Assembly (NCBI GenBank): GCA_005406025.1
Contig: BGZK01000096.1
Span: 310,001-374,000 of the forward strand
Direction of reading: 5' to 3'
Length of the DNA stretch: 64,000 nucleotides
From: Eumeta japonica
Lineage: Eukaryota; Arthropoda; Insecta; Lepidoptera; Psychidae
The position numbers and the translations under genes are program-made. Positions 11,704-24,400 of this stretch are shown in pieces. The notes under the pieces are model-generated. The model had not been told where the DNA came from and made no database searches. It saw nothing but the letters and a program-made list of their open reading frames with translations. Each line of letters opens with the position of its first letter. Position 1 is the first letter of the stretch.

Positions 11704-11799
11704 GTGTTATCTCGTCGAATTTTGAGGTAAAATTCTACGAGTATTCTCTACGAGAAATATGTAGAATTTTACCTCAAAATTCCACGAGATAGCATTGTT
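11704..11799. repeat. Imperfect foldback, about 44-bp arms
   Basis: The left arm (tatctcgtcgaattttgagg...) and right arm (...cctcaaaattccacgagata) are reverse complements with few mismatches around a short centre (gtattctctacgagaa). The same sequence occurs singly at 37795-37830 and 13140-13155, so it belongs to a dispersed family. Confidence 0.75.
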
Positions 11800-11814
11800 G
11801 CTGCTATGCTATAC

Positions 11815-13130
11815 GACCATCCGTAAATTACGTCACATTTTAAGAAAGAAAGACGGAAGGTGTTCAACAAAGTGTGACATGTGCGACAAGGAAGGGGACG
11901 AAAATGAGCCTCGTGACGTCACATAAAATAACAAGAATCTTTAACTCTGTCTCGTTTCGGTTGTTCCTCCGTTGCGATCGGTCGCCTTCGGTTAGTCCCC
12001 TGGACCACCTGTTTAGTGTGTTACTGCGTGTTTACGTTTCAAATGCATCTATTTTTAGGGGTGAATATCTCGAAAGAAAATATATCTTGTTCGGTTTGTC
12101 GGACGTGAGATGCTTACTACTTATTATTCCTTGGAGTCGCGTTCCGTAGTGTCGGGCTCCGCGCGTGTACGAGTGTGTGGGGTGCCGCACAGTGTGAGTC
12201 GCGCGGCGGCAGTTAAGCCACGGGCGTCCGTCCCGGCGATATGATCCGGTGACCCTGCCGTCTGCACGCCGAGCCCGCACACGGTTTCCGTATTTTCACA
12301 CTCCAGATACCGATCGCTATTTTAGTTATTTCGCGTGTTTTACACGCGTAAGTTGTATACCATTGACTACGTGAAAGCGACCGCATGATGATCAGCATGA
12401 CCTTTGGGGACGGGTTTCGCTCAGCGTCACGGTTAGCGGTCAAACTCTGTTATTGATGGTCAATCCATTCCGAATTTAATTCAGTTATGGTGCGTTACGT
12501 CTTCACGTAACGGGTATAGGTCATTTTATGAATTTTAACTTTAAATTCAGTGATTCAAAGGCCTAATGCCCTCAACCGGAACCGTTAGTTTTATAACCGC
12601 CTTTCGCGGTGTTTTGCCACCCCCTCCACTACTAGTTTTTTCAAGCGTCGTCTATTTTTATATCTATTACACACGTTAATAGGTAGTTTTTAGTTATTTT
12701 TGCCTCTTCCCGAGGCAACACCGTCACCTATGACGTTATTACGTCATGGTAACCCGGAAAGGTTCTTGACCTTCGCGCCGTTGGCACTCCTTATGCCTTC
12801 CGGCCGATTAGATGAAGTCTGAAAAGCCTACGGGCTAAAGACATGCGTCTTAATGCTTCAGGGAGTTTTTAGTCCGTGGTAGTCGGACACACCCCGTACG
12901 TCCGGGCGCACGAGCAGCGCATAATGGGTTTTTGCCTCCTTACTCTTCGCACGGGCAGAAATACAAAAAAAAAAACTTTAACTCTGACGAAAAACTTGAT
13001 TTTGGAAAAATTATTTTTGGAGATTCTGTTTTTATTTTAATAGCGTAAAGATTTTAAATTGGTATATATGTGACGTCACACCAGAGGTGGGGGAGTCACA
13101 TAAACGTGATGATCTGCTAGTGAGATCTAA
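11815..13130. repeat. Older dispersed repeat split by the 11950-12975 insertion
   Basis: The left part (11815-11949, with CCGTAAATTACGTCACA and CGTGACGTCACAT) and the right part (12976-13130, with TGTGACGTCACACC) resume after the duplicated target site. The 'CCGTAAATTACGTCACA...GTGACGTCAC' layout is a familiar lepidopteran repeat. Confidence 0.5.
11950..12975 (+). mobile_element. Poly(A)-tailed non-autonomous retro-insertion with 11-bp target-site duplication
   Basis: CTTTAACTCTG occurs at 11939-11949 and again at 12976-12986, directly after an A-run (12965-12975). That is the signature of target-primed reverse transcription. The 1026-bp insert is GC-rich, unlike its AT-rich host, and has no long ORF. 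Its first part overlaps the 10980-11110 repeat; its 3' part ends with a 'gtttttgcctcctt' motif before the A-tail. A 5'UTR-to-3'UTR internally deleted LINE or a retrocopied non-coding RNA would both fit. Confidence 0.75.
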
Positions 13131-13139
13131 GAGATGATC

Positions 13140-13260
13140 CGTAGAATTTTGAGGTTTTTGTATAATAATTGTGCCATTAGATGTGCTATATTAGGTTTAA
13201 TGTAACTTTTTAAACAACAGATGGCGCTAGGTAACATTATTAGCATGAGAGTAGACAGCC
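13140..13260 (+). repeat. Dispersed repeat family B, plus copy
   Basis: 'gtagaattttgaggtttttg' is followed about 60 bp later by 'aacaacagatggcgctaggt' and 'aacattattagc'. It shares the second part with 50245-50290. Confidence 0.55.
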
Positions 13261-13429
13261 GATGAATTTTGCATATTTTGTTGTGTATCATGTATCTAAT
13301 TATTTATTTACGAAATAACTTTACATAAATGTATAAAATATAAATATTTTCGAAAATAAACTTAAAAAAACTTTTGCCGGGGGAAGCTCCTTACGTATAC
13401 CTACGGCAAACTAAAAATATGCCGTCCAT

Positions 13430-13765
13430 TTTTGTTTGTGTAGAAACCGAGCATAACCGCTGGACGGATTTAAATGAAATTTAACACACACATATAGAAT
13501 ATTTTCTAGATTATACGTATAATATTTCATACATCCCAATGATGCGTTCCTTTGCAACAATTTACAAGAAACTGGAATCGATATCGAAAATAGAAGAGAC
13601 AATTGAGAAAGATAACGCAATCGGTATTTAAAGGAACGCAGAACTGGAAAACAATTCTGAATGGAATACAATAATCGAATAGCAATGATATTGAGATTAT
13701 TCAATATATAAAATAAAAAACCGATAATATGTCCACGCGGGCTGAGCTGCGGACAAAAGCTAGTC
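13430..13765 (+). mobile_element. Helitron-like 3' end ending GCTAGT
   Basis: Ends 'gctgagctgcggacaaaagc' followed by TAGT (CTAG at 13760-13763). A GC-rich hairpin-prone stretch shortly before CTAG-T is the Helitron 3' signature. The upstream portion is non-coding; an antisense ORF (13411-13812) looks fortuitous. Confidence 0.4.
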
Positions 13766-13989
13766 ACGATAAAACTGACTCGTGTGTTGTCTTCCTTTAA
13801 AAAAACGAACATATGCCAAACGTCTAGACTTGAAATTGAATATATTTATTAATTTATGTATTATGAATCAACATTCATTTCGAAAAAAAAGTTTCTATCA
13901 ATGAAAAAATGAAATTTTTAGTTTCCATGAGTATGCAGATAATAATCAATGCGAATATTTTATAGTTGCTGATGTCTAGTGTTCACAAA

Positions 13990-15100
13990 CTGGCCAAATG
14001 CATGTCGGACCATGCTCATTATAGAGTTCCGAATCTATTGTTACAAAGAAATGCACTACAAATAAAAAGTACGTTTTTACTTAATTATAAGCATTTTAAT
14101 CTCCTATAACTATAAAAACCAGTGGGCATGTCGACTATTATTATTAAACTAGTGTAAACTAAAATGTATCAGCAAAAGAACGTAACTTCATGGCATTTAC
14201 GTCTTATTGTTGAGAAGCTCAGTTTTTCGGCAATAACTCAAAAACAGTATATTCCACGATGTGGAAGATTATTTTCGTTGGAAGTATTTATTAAGCGTTA
14301 CCACCGTTATTTTGACGTGATAACGTCTTATAAAACGATGAACGTCGGCTGCACGCACGAAAAAGCATGACTCATTGTCGCGTTCCGCCTGAGCCGAGCG
14401 TGCGAGCGAGAGCGCGGAACAAGCGACAGAGAGGGACGATCGGCCTAAGCGTTCGGCTTGTGACGCATCTATCTCTTTACTGTATAATTTAAGTATAAAA
14501 ATATTTGAATTAACGAGTGCTAATAAATGTTAATTTATCGAAAACATTGTCATTTTCAATTATGTAACTCCTTTGTATTATACAAAATAATGATAGTTCA
14601 ATACAGTTCATAAAAAAATGAAATTTTTCATCAATGTTTTCTTATAACATTATCACATAAAATTATCGTCGATATTGATATCAGTATCGAAACCAATTTG
14701 TTTTCAAATTTTTCGGACATATGGTTTAGAAAATAGAGGGGAAGGATACAATTTTTACATATTTAGAAGTGATTATTACCGAAATTAATGGCGTAATCAG
14801 AAAAATTGTTTAGAAACTTTAAAGTGTTTATAAAAGAACTGCCGAAGTATGTATCGTACGTTCATGTTTCCTGAAAAAAATTTTTTCAGCTTCATTTATA
14901 TGTGTGGAGAGCCCCCCTAGAAATATTTATTTTTGTTATTTAATCACCAAACTAAGTAACGGCTCACACAAAACACCTACATATGAATTTCATTAATATA
15001 GGTCTTGTAGTTTTTGAATAAAATGCCTGTGACGGATTGACATGACGAAACCATAAGGGTTCCGTTTTTGCCATTTTGGCTCGGGACCCTAAAAATTATA
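13990..15100 (+). repeat. Dispersed repeat family A, copy 1, with an internal insertion
   Basis: Begins 'ACCATGCTCATTATAGAG' and ends 'GGCTCGGGACCCTAAAA'. It matches copies at 40565-41325 (same strand) and 26262-26970 (opposite strand). About 300 bp (roughly 14290-14600) are absent from the other copies; this GC-richer piece, with 'gagccgagcgtgcgagcgag', looks like a separate element inserted into the repeat. Confidence 0.7.
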
Positions 15101-16255
15101 GGGTTTAGGGGCACTCTTTTTTAAAAAATATCGATATCGATGAAACGTAAATATTTTTTTTTTGCTTTTCGCCTAAATTGTTAATGATGATAGTACTGCA
15201 GGTACAGAACCGGTTACGAGAGCAGTTTTATTATGTATCACAATAATTCCTTGCTGTGTATCAGTTATGAGATATATTTATGGATATATTTTTATTGGGG
15301 ATTGACGTCACAACCTAACAACTAGTGCTTTTTCCGACTACAGTTAATGGAACTAAAAAAACGCATTAATAATTTTATGAACATTACATTAATAACAATA
15401 TATAACTAAAATTAGAATTGGGAACTTTAGAAGTAGGACAGCTAGCACCCAAAAGCGCGACATTTATTAGTATTGTGCTCAATACGGCGTGAGTGATTCG
15501 TTTTCGATCAACAAAACTCTATTATTGCCGAAGTTTGGCGATTTTCGAGCTAAACTTGTCCCGGTGACAATTTCAACGAATTACTAGAACAATATTTTCC
15601 CTACTAGAAGTATCTAAGTGGTTCTAATTTGGACACCGTATGTGGCTTACTCAAAAGAACAATACACACCGACATCTTACCTGCATTTAGTTATCCAAAT
15701 TAAGGACACATGCAACTCGTGAGCACTCGAGTTTCCTACACGGTCCGACACTTGTGTGCATTGTAAGTGTGTGACACACAACATTTAGGTACACAAAAGG
15801 GTGCATACATATTTAACGGAAGCATATGAATAGTGACATTAATTAATGTCCTAAAGACATAATATTTAAGGTTACTCTATAGGAAGAAATATGAAATTTT
15901 TCCAAATATTCCAAGAATAATTAAGAGGGTGCCTTTATCTATAGTTACATATAATAAAATGGTAAGAAAAACAAATATCTATATTCCATACTTTTGAATA
16001 AAGTGCAGAGTGGTATGTATTATATAAATAATACAGACTCCGAAATGGCTGCTTTTAAGATTTTTATATGTCTGTATATTAGTCTGTTTGTTTGTTCAAT
16101 TATCTATAAAAAACTAATGAACCGATTCTAATATATTTTTGTAATGTTATATTAGCAGTTATCTACTGCGTAACTTAGGATATAATTTATCACCCTACAT
16201 TACATAGGGGCTAGACGGAGAGCGAACTCCAATTTTCTCTCTTTATTTTGAAGTA
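15101..16255. other. AT-rich intergenic, nothing recognised
   Basis: No coding signal or repeat that I can place, apart from short A/T runs and a modest 'gtgtg...cacac' inverted repeat near 15750-15785. Confidence 0.4.
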
Positions 16256-16274
16256 CCTACTGAATCTATTTAGA

Positions 16275-16590
16275 CTAAAAAAGACCCAATCCCCTCCGCC
16301 CCTCCGGGCCGCTCTCGTGCCCGGTAGGATAAATGGACCCGGCCCGTGCCGGGACCCGGTGACTTCCTATGCCGAGACGATTCCCTTAAGGAATCCTCCA
16401 TAGGGCAGGTCACGCGCCGTCGGCATCCCTAGTGTCGTCCGGCTGCGTCTAGTGAAGGTGTCACAACATTCCAGCTAGCAGCCCTGCCGACCAGTCATTT
16501 CGGCAGTGGGATTTTTTAGTGGGTTTCAGTGCACGGGTGTGCGCTATGCATTTTTGCCTCCTCGTCGCAAGAGAGGAAAAACAAAAAGCT
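16275..16590 (+). mobile_element. GC-rich LINE 3'-end-like fragment
   Basis: An abrupt GC-rich island with CCC-rich phrases (cccctccgcccctccgggcc), ending 'gtgcgctatgcatttttgcc' and 'tcctcgtcgcaagagaggaaaaaca'-type A-rich sequence. The terminal 'TTTTTGCCTCCT' is shared with the tail of the 11950-12975 insertion, suggesting both use the same LINE machinery. No ORF. Confidence 0.5.
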
Positions 16591-18436
16591 CCCATATCAT
16601 TTGTAGTAAACGCTTTCCTCTCCACTACACTACATTGCCTGCATAGCCGCTACTTTATTTATCTGCTAGTCCTAGTAATATTTACAGTTTTATCCATAAA
16701 TGTCGGGTTCATTTAAGTGAATTTGTCATAAAACGTTAAAAGTATTTTTTTTTATATGAAATACGAGCCCCAGTAACAGTAAAAGTTATAGCGAGAATAT
16801 AAAAGCTGCAGAACTAAATGCAGCATGACCTGGAAGTTTTCATATTTTTATTTATTTAAAAATATTTTAATACAAAAAAATTAATAAACTAGATGTTTTA
16901 CAACTGCCAGGCGTCCTTCGATTGCCCATTTCTTAAATAACATTTTATTTTATTACAAGAAAATGTTAAAAGTATCACTCAAATTATATACGGCTTACAT
17001 TAGATAGTCAAGCAATTAAGTTTCCGAAATAAGGGTATCTCTAAAAGCATCCGTCAGCCCAATAACCCAAGTATAAAAAAAACTCCTCATTGCAAACATG
17101 GCAGAGATAAAACTTGTATAACAATTGTATGAACTTGTATATTGATTGTATGAATAAGAACGACTTGTCTGGAAAAATGTGTTTCCTAGTACACCAAAAG
17201 AAATATCACAAACACGCCCCACGTTCTTATTTCGGTCTGTCAAGTCTCAGGTCCGTCTTTATTCTGCTCCTGATGCAGCAACACCAAGTGCCTCTTGACA
17301 TCCGATAGGAGAAGACAGCAGTATTAGCATAGTACGATTTCTTTCCGGACTTCAAAATCTCAAAAAAGTCCAGCGGGTCTAGCATGACAACTTAGAGAAC
17401 AGTCTCTCTATAATACTATCGTTTAAATTGGTCATTTTAGTGTGATAAGGGTGATCCTATAGAATGGCGTTTGTCTAAGGCGTCATGCTTGGCCCGGCTG
17501 GTTTATATCCTAATTATTTTCTAGTTTTGGGTACAGATGGTGATTTGTAACACAACGGTTTAATTTAAAAGTTTCTTAACCATTTTTTCAAAATAAGTTT
17601 TTAATGGTCCGATCGTTTAAAATCCAATTCAGGGAGTTTATTTGCTTTTTTTTTATTTCGGCTCTGAAATCAATATTTATATTTTATAATTTTCGTTTGA
17701 AACTCGTTTTACGAGGTTTTATGAGGTAGAGCCATTCTGTGATCAACTTGGCTGCAGCACGACAATGAGCCGGTTCGACCTGTTAGACACTACGCACTTA
17801 CAGAATACAGAAGTAGTAGCTACCGCTGTTGCGTTTCGTACAGTGAGTGAGAGTTTCAGTTTTGTTGGTCTACTGAGGGAGTATCTAGTCTATCAAATGT
17901 CTCATTTCTTTCTAAAAAAGTCGACAACACAGCAATGACTCCTTTGGGGGTGTATACGGGCAGCAATGATCACTCTGGTGACCCGCATGCTTGTTTGAAA
18001 TGCTATACAAAAGACACTTTTCTGAATATTATACAATGTTATGATAAAAAAACAAATAAAGGTGCATATAAAGGCTGGTAGATCTTTTAATTCCAATTTT
18101 TCCTCGTTTTGACCTCCCTTACTTTCATTATGAATAAACAGGGTAGGATGATTCCTTCCCGATAAATGGACGAAATATTCATAAGACAGCCAAAAAAGAA
18201 AAGGAAATAGGAATATAATTTATAACCGCCGTCAAGAAATATTGTTTTGGACTGGTGTATGCAGAACGGCGCATGATTTTATATTCATCCTTTACGTGTT
18301 TTTAAAAACATTTTAATTTTTTTAAGAGTTAAAATTCTATAAATACAAGTGTATTATGTAATTCTACTAGGTATATAATTGAAATACACATTTATTTAAC
18401 TTAAATAAATAAAAATAAATGAATAAACGAAAGATA

Positions 18437-18620
18437 TCTAAGCTTATAAAAGGAATATGTGCGATGGAAGGGTTGGCACTGGGTGTCTTAAAAAACCTTG
18501 CAGGTGAAACTAAATACCTTAAATAAAGGTCAAACTTTAAGCACCATAGACTAAAGAGCTTCTATGAAACCATATTGAATGGATGCCAGTGAAGCAAGTG
18601 TAGAAGTGGTGCTGTAATGC
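18437..18620 (+). pseudogene. Second LINE C-terminal fossil
   Basis: Parallels 7040-7200: 'gtgcgatggaagggttggca' compares with 'gtgtgatggaaggttggtaa', and 'ttgaatggatgccagtgaagc' phrases compare with 'gattgatggatgtcagtgta'. It is the same non-LTR C-terminal region, more decayed. Confidence 0.5.
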
Positions 18621-18711
18621 AATATAAACTTTAACCAGATAATAAAGATATTATATTTTTTGTATTTCTATTTGCCTTTTAGAAAAGTTCACATACGTGA
18701 CATAAAACAAG

Positions 18712-20030
18712 ATGTGCTTGCAAAGTTATACAGGATACGTTTTTATTAAAATACAGTGCACAATAAACTCCGAGGAAAAATGTAAACAAATGCAGACTAT
18801 GTGCTATCTCATACCAATGCAACAAAATTTGAGTGGTAGACTCCGCATCGATTCAATTAAAGTATGTCAAAAAGCAATTACCGCATTTCCAGGAATAATT
18901 AAGTATAGAATACAAAGGATAAGCGGACAGCATTTAACCACAATCGTTACGCCGAAAGAAAGAAGAGTATGTGATAGAAGAACCAATTTCTAATATTCTG
19001 ATCGCCCAGAATCCGTAAAATCGTACATAAGAGGACTTAATGCTTTGGAATTACATCATGCGAGAGGTAGATCGATTGTACAATATCTAAGTAATATTTT
19101 AAGCATAGAAAAATTACATAAGTTGTACAATGAAGATGCACATAATGCGCCCGTAAAATATGACTTTGTTCGCCGTATGTTTTACGCTAGCCTCAAAACG
19201 CAAACTGGATTGCTATACCAAAATGCCAATTTTAAGCGACGATTGTATAGATATAATTCAACAGTATATCAAGGATCATCACATAAATTTCAAAATAATT
19301 CCAACCTATTTCTCTGTGCATTGCTGGAAACCGAAGCTAAGAAAGTATTTGAGCAGATCTTTTCGGCCATATTTCATCTGCTAATTAATACCAGTTTTAA
19401 AAACCATGTCACTCATATTAAAAAAAAAAAATACGACGGTGTGGGAAGGGTGGCAAAATAAAAACACAGTAGTTTTGGGGATATTGCCCTGTTGGCTAAA
19501 AACAAAATTTTCGTGTGGCAACAAAAAAAAAAATACGATAATCTTCCCTATAATACGGCATTCATTTTGTCCTCCTCGAAAGGAGATCTGACCTTTGGAA
19601 ATATTCGTGGAACACTTGATATATTTTAATATTTTTTAAAAGTACGGAACCGTTCTCGGACTTGGCTGTGACTTTCGTTTTTATAATTGCGTACTAAAAA
19701 CGTACTAAAGCCAGCGGAATCTTGGCATTTCCAATTTAATGCCTCTGAAAGATTTTTTTTAACAAATGATAAAATTAACAGAATTGCTGGCAAAGGGCTA
19801 CCTCATTACACATATCTGAGGTAATAAATATATCACGAGGGCGTTTGTAAAAGAGTGGAAACATACAAAAATATCGAAGTTGTTACTATGAATATTGGAG
19901 TTCCTGTTGGACCAGAAAAGTTAGACGACGTGCGGAATCTCCTGCTAAAAGACTTTGGTGAAGATTGGCCTACTTACGATTATCTACACTAATACAGTTT
20001 TTTTCAAGAAGAATGAAATCAAACCGCTGT
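18712..20030 (+). pseudogene. Degenerate transposase-like ORF of an uncharacterised insect transposon family
   Basis: Two main frames. The first (18712-18993) includes VCQKAITAFPGIIKYRIQRI and ERRVCDRRTNF. The second (19045-19461) includes ESVKSYIRGLNALELHHARG upstream in frame and LHKLYNEDAHNAPVKYDFVR, RMFYAS. A later piece (about 19888-19990) reads MNIGVPVGPEKLDDVRNLLL and DFGEDWP. These blocks resemble, in order, a recurrent insect transposon-encoded protein with an N-terminal helix-rich region and a C-terminal 'GVPVGPEKL.DV..LL' tail. Stops and frameshifts separate them, so it is dead. The family name is not certain to me. Confidence 0.5.
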
Positions 20031-20299
20031 AGAAGAAAATGATAATGAAGAAACGTTACTACGCGAAGAAATAGGCATGAATGTAGTAAATGGATAAAAA
20101 TTGTAATTTTCTTCATGAGATTTTTAGATAAAAATTACTTTGAGACTATTTCAAAACTGCCCACGTTGATTGCATGAAAATGAAAAACTGGCTATGTTTT
20201 CGCTGAGAATTAGATGAATTTGATGAACTCCTTATCGCCACCCTACAATTAGATATTCTCTTCCTACCAAATCTAAACAAAAGGTCGATAACGAACCTC

Positions 20300-20397
20300 T
20301 CTAGGGTTGCGAGTGTCCATGGATGGCGGTGATCAGATCACTTACTTTCTGGTGGCTTGCAAACTTGTTCGCCTTTCGAATGTAAAATAAAAATTGT
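20300..20397 (+). mobile_element. LINE 3' tail of the 'GTGTCCATGG' type, copy 1
   Basis: Contains 'gagtgtccatggatggcggt', then 'gatcacttac', then 'ttcgcctttcgaatgtaaaa' and an A-rich end. This is the recurring 3' end of lepidopteran non-LTR elements; only the tail remains here. Confidence 0.6.
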
Positions 20398-20944
20398 CAC
20401 CGACATCAAGTTCCTATGATATTCTGATTCGCTTTTAAATTGAATTATGATGGGACTCCCAATTTACTAACGAATTTGTATAGAAAACCATTTCGTACTA
20501 TAGACAATTATTGCTGTAGAACTCTCAGAGTGAGTATTTTTGACCATAGTTTCTTATATATATATATATTCTTTTACATAGGTGGATTAATTTATGTAAA
20601 CCGTATAAGTTATAAATAAATCTCGATAAAGCTAGCATATTTATGGAGATAAGTTTGAAAGCTCGCTTTCATCTCCTGTTGAATGGGTTTGTAAGTGTTT
20701 CTGCTTGAATTTTATAGAAATTAATATGTTTCAATTATTTATTAAAAGCCCGAAAGTTTTTTAAGAGTTTAAAAAGTTCTTTAAAGCTAGAATATTTACT
20801 TAATGATTAAAAATAATCACAGATTTAGCCAATTAAAGATTTGGCCAAATTCTCCGCTCCATCACCCCAATCCGTCATCATCAACCCTCTTTCCTACATC
20901 CTTCCCTTTAGGTCTTATAAAAACGCAATAGTGATTCTTTTAAA

Positions 20945-21040
20945 GTTGTGACTGTCCATGGACGGTGGTGACTCGCCTAGCGGCTGGCCGGCTCGTTTAT
21001 GGCTCGCCCTTCGAACATCTGATATAAAAAGTTGAATTTA
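20945..21040 (+). mobile_element. LINE 3' tail of the 'GTGTCCATGG' type, copy 2
   Basis: Contains 'tgactgtccatggacggtgg', 'tgactcgcc' and 'ggctcgcccttcgaacatct' before 'gatataaaaa'. Same orientation as copy 1, 640 bp downstream; a separate 3'-end fragment. Confidence 0.6.
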
Positions 21041-23840
21041 TATTTACTATTGATTATTTTTTATTCCATGCAATTTTTATCCTTAGTTACCTCTCAAATC
21101 AGACAATATCTGAAGTTTCAACAATAAAATTAAACTGATTTTATTTTATTTATATAATAATCGATGTAATCACATTTGACATCTTTATGTAGGCAGAATT
21201 CATTTTAATGAACATCTTACAGACTATATAAATATTTTTAAATATTGTAGATTGTAATTATATTAAAATAAATATAATATTAAATTCATATAAAAAAATA
21301 ATAATGACAAAAACAAAGTATGCACTTGCACATAATAATAGTTGTTGGTGACAATTACTCACGAAGTTTTAGCAATGAGATATTAATTTATAGTTGATTA
21401 TAAAATTAGAAAATAAATTGTATTTCATACTATCGTACAACGCAAATATTTCAATACCAAAATAGTTTGCGTAAGAATTTTCATTAAAACACAAAAATTC
21501 TTTTCTAATCACTGGATTTCATTTGCAATAACGAATTAAAAAAAAATTAAACCAGATAATGAATCAAAACAAACACCGCTTATACTGCATAACACCGTCC
21601 ACGGCGGTCAGTGCAAAGGTTATTAATTTCAATATTTTGTGTTATTATGGCTTCTGACAGACTATCTTCATACACTAACAGCGTCCATAGCTATGCAATA
21701 AACAGTGATATCACAATAAATAATGAAACTCGCACAAAATTATGGCAACCTACTCCCCCCTTTCAAGTGATTAGCGTCACCCTTCCACACCTTCATTAAT
21801 TTAAAGTTCAACGAGCCTATTGTCTGCTATTTCGCCTTGCAGATCCTCATATGCGTTGATACCAAATTAAAATGTTAATGTTAAGTCTTCTAAGGCTCAT
21901 CAGTTAAAAAAAACTGTTCTCAACAATAATAAAATGATGTTAGGGGGCGTATTTATAATGATTTTAATGAAAAAAAAATTAACGTCACCACGTTACAAAA
22001 AAAGGGGTACAAAAGTCAGAAGCCTAATCAAACTTAAGTGGCCTGAAAAATTATGATTGTGGTTTTTTGAAAGCCGTGAAACTTAAGCCTTAAGCCAAGG
22101 CTTATGTTAAAAGAAACTTTCAATAATAGATGCGTGAATAGTTCACTTAAGTCACTATCAATTTTATTGCACTACGGTCACTATATTAATGACGTCAGAT
22201 ACAGTGTTTTTTTTTAATGAAAACGACCACTCGTACTTCTCAAAATTATATTTTCTTCTTTGTTTCAAATCATACAAGCGTTTCTAAGATTATTAAAAAA
22301 CTCATAATCGCAATTTTAGAGTAAGTCTGTTTGGAAATAGAAATTTGCCTGAAGCGAAGAAAACTTAGAGTATAGTGTTAATATTATTTCCTTTTTCTTC
22401 TTTACTATAAATTTATTTTTTCACCCGACGTAAAATCTTTAACAAACAGACGACAAACAAACGAACAGACAGATAAAGAAAGGGATTAATGAAAACGGGA
22501 TAAAGTAACATAGATTTTCGGTTTGGTAATGTTTGATGCACTACAGGAGAGTTTTCGTGTATACTTTGTATATAAGATCGAGGGCGGCTTGTTTCCAGCC
22601 CAGCCTCCGATGGGCTTCTAACAACTTCTAGCAACTTCCATCAACTAGCAACAGCTAGTCAGTTGCTAGAAGATAGCAACCGCTTTTCGTTACCGAAGGC
22701 TTTACGTGACTTCGATTTACGTAGTGGGTGAGTTTAATCCGATTGCAGTCAGAACACTCGTTTGAGTCCACCTGTGATCAATGATCCACAATTTCAATAC
22801 TGACCGCTGCATACACTTCGTTAAACCAATGGAATTCAAGCGTATTTGTGTTTCATTGTCACCCATTTCCGTGAGGTGTCGAAGGACTCCAAAGACGCAG
22901 ATATGCATTGCGCCAGATACTTATAATGTCCTGAAATCATAAAAAGGGTTGATCCAATCCAGCTTTATATTAACCAAAGTAGAGGCTTCCCATTCTTTTT
23001 GATAATTTGTCAAAAGGCTTTGTTGTTAGCTTTGTAGACTACACAGATTTTTTAAAATCTTGGTGTTTTTATATTTATAAGATTCTTAAAACCAGGAATC
23101 TAACAAATAAATTTTTCTATAGGCTCAAGAATTTCATCTCGCAAAACGGTTATATTCGCAACTCCAAGATTATTAAATGTCGTTTGATAATTGTTATTTT
23201 TATCACTATTTCTAGTGGTCTTATGTTTTGAAAAAAATGATGGATTCTCAACATCCCCTTCAACTGGGATTGCTGGCGATATATGATATCTCACACACTT
23301 CAACATACCCATAGTGCTGTCATATAACAATCTCGATTAGCTAACAAATAGAATGTTCCACCGAAATGGCCTGTCTTTTTGAAAATATCCATTTTTAATT
23401 ACCAATATTACTCTGTTCAAATTTCAGCGTGCCTCAAACATGCTTTTACGGTCTTTTTCCAAAATATCTTGTCTAGTATCTGGCTAGGTTTTAAACCTTA
23501 CTAAATAATCTAGCTTTTTTTCTTTATGTATCGACCACTCAAATATTAAATTTAAAAAGGTAACAAATTAAAAAAAAAATCCCAGAATATTTTTTACGAA
23601 GTAAATTTCACTTCTTTAAAAATTGAACGCTCGGTTAGGCTCAATTACCTTTCAGCTAGGTCTACAATTTTGTATTTAGCTGAAATACCCACCCAAAAAT
23701 GTCTAACATTTCACTGTGTATAGAGCCTCTCCTGGCTGTACGTTGCTCGAAAGCTGGATCCGCCCTTGGGTTCCAATTATTTAAATATTCTTTTAAATTA
23801 AAATAACATTGCAATGTAATTTCTATTATCATTGTAAGCT
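21041..23840. other. Intergenic; AT-rich with one GC-richer patch, no gene recognised
   Basis: 22540-22760 holds a repetitive passage built on 'agcaacttc/ctagcaac' (aacaacttctagcaacttcc...). A 22413-22634 antisense ORF appears fortuitous. Nothing else identified. Confidence 0.4.
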
Positions 23841-23844
23841 CACG

Positions 23845-24030
23845 TCTATTTCCCAGAAGGGTAGGTTTTCCCAGATTTTCATATGGTACTATCTTTGCAT
23901 ATTTCTCTTGCTTCACCGACATCCATCGATCGTTTTGCGTAAGCTCGTCAGTTGTGAATAATTAAAATTTGACCTTCTTTTTAGTTTCACCTACCCGAGT
24001 GTCTGTCTGTGGGTGTATCACCAATTCTTC
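23845..24030 (+). repeat. 'CCCAGAAGGG' dispersed repeat, copy
   Basis: Runs from 'tctatttcccagaagggtag' through 'catatttctcttgcttcacc' and 'gacatccatcgatcgtttt' to 'aagctcgtcagttgtg'. Nearly the same succession occurs at 47678-47870 and 51285-51480, with a short piece at 36600-36665. Confidence 0.65.
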
Positions 24031-24084
24031 CAAGTTAAATTTGGACTACTTCCCGGAGTCCTATTATTCTGATTTTGCATACAT

Positions 24085-24400
24085 ATACAACTCGGGATGA
24101 TAATGATGTCATAGAGTTGATTTTATGATGGAGTTGGAAGGTTGCCATAGAAACCCTGTAACGAAACGTGATAACCCCATCGAGTTTGGACTCATTTGAA
24201 TTGACGCGACAATCACTTGGGTTTTCGATCATATCCAGGATTCGATAATGATGTCGGAAGGTGGCTACAGAAACTGTTATGAAACGACGTAACACAATCG
24301 AGTTTGATGTAGTTTGCTTTGACAAGATCCTAAATTATGTCCAAAGAGTGGCTGTGGCCTCAGGCCTACCTAATGAAACGACACTTGCCCATCGTGTTTG
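24085..24400 (+). repeat. Tandem-like repeat, about 120-bp period
   Basis: 'gataatgatgtc', 'gaaggttgccatagaaacc', 'acgaaacg' and 'atcgagtttg' recur as 'gataatgatgtc', 'gaaggtggctacagaaact', 'atgaaacg' and 'atcgagtttg', 120 bp later (gaagg at about 24137 and 24257). A third, poorer unit starts near 24348 (gagtggctgtggcc... aatgaaacgac). Confidence 0.65.
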
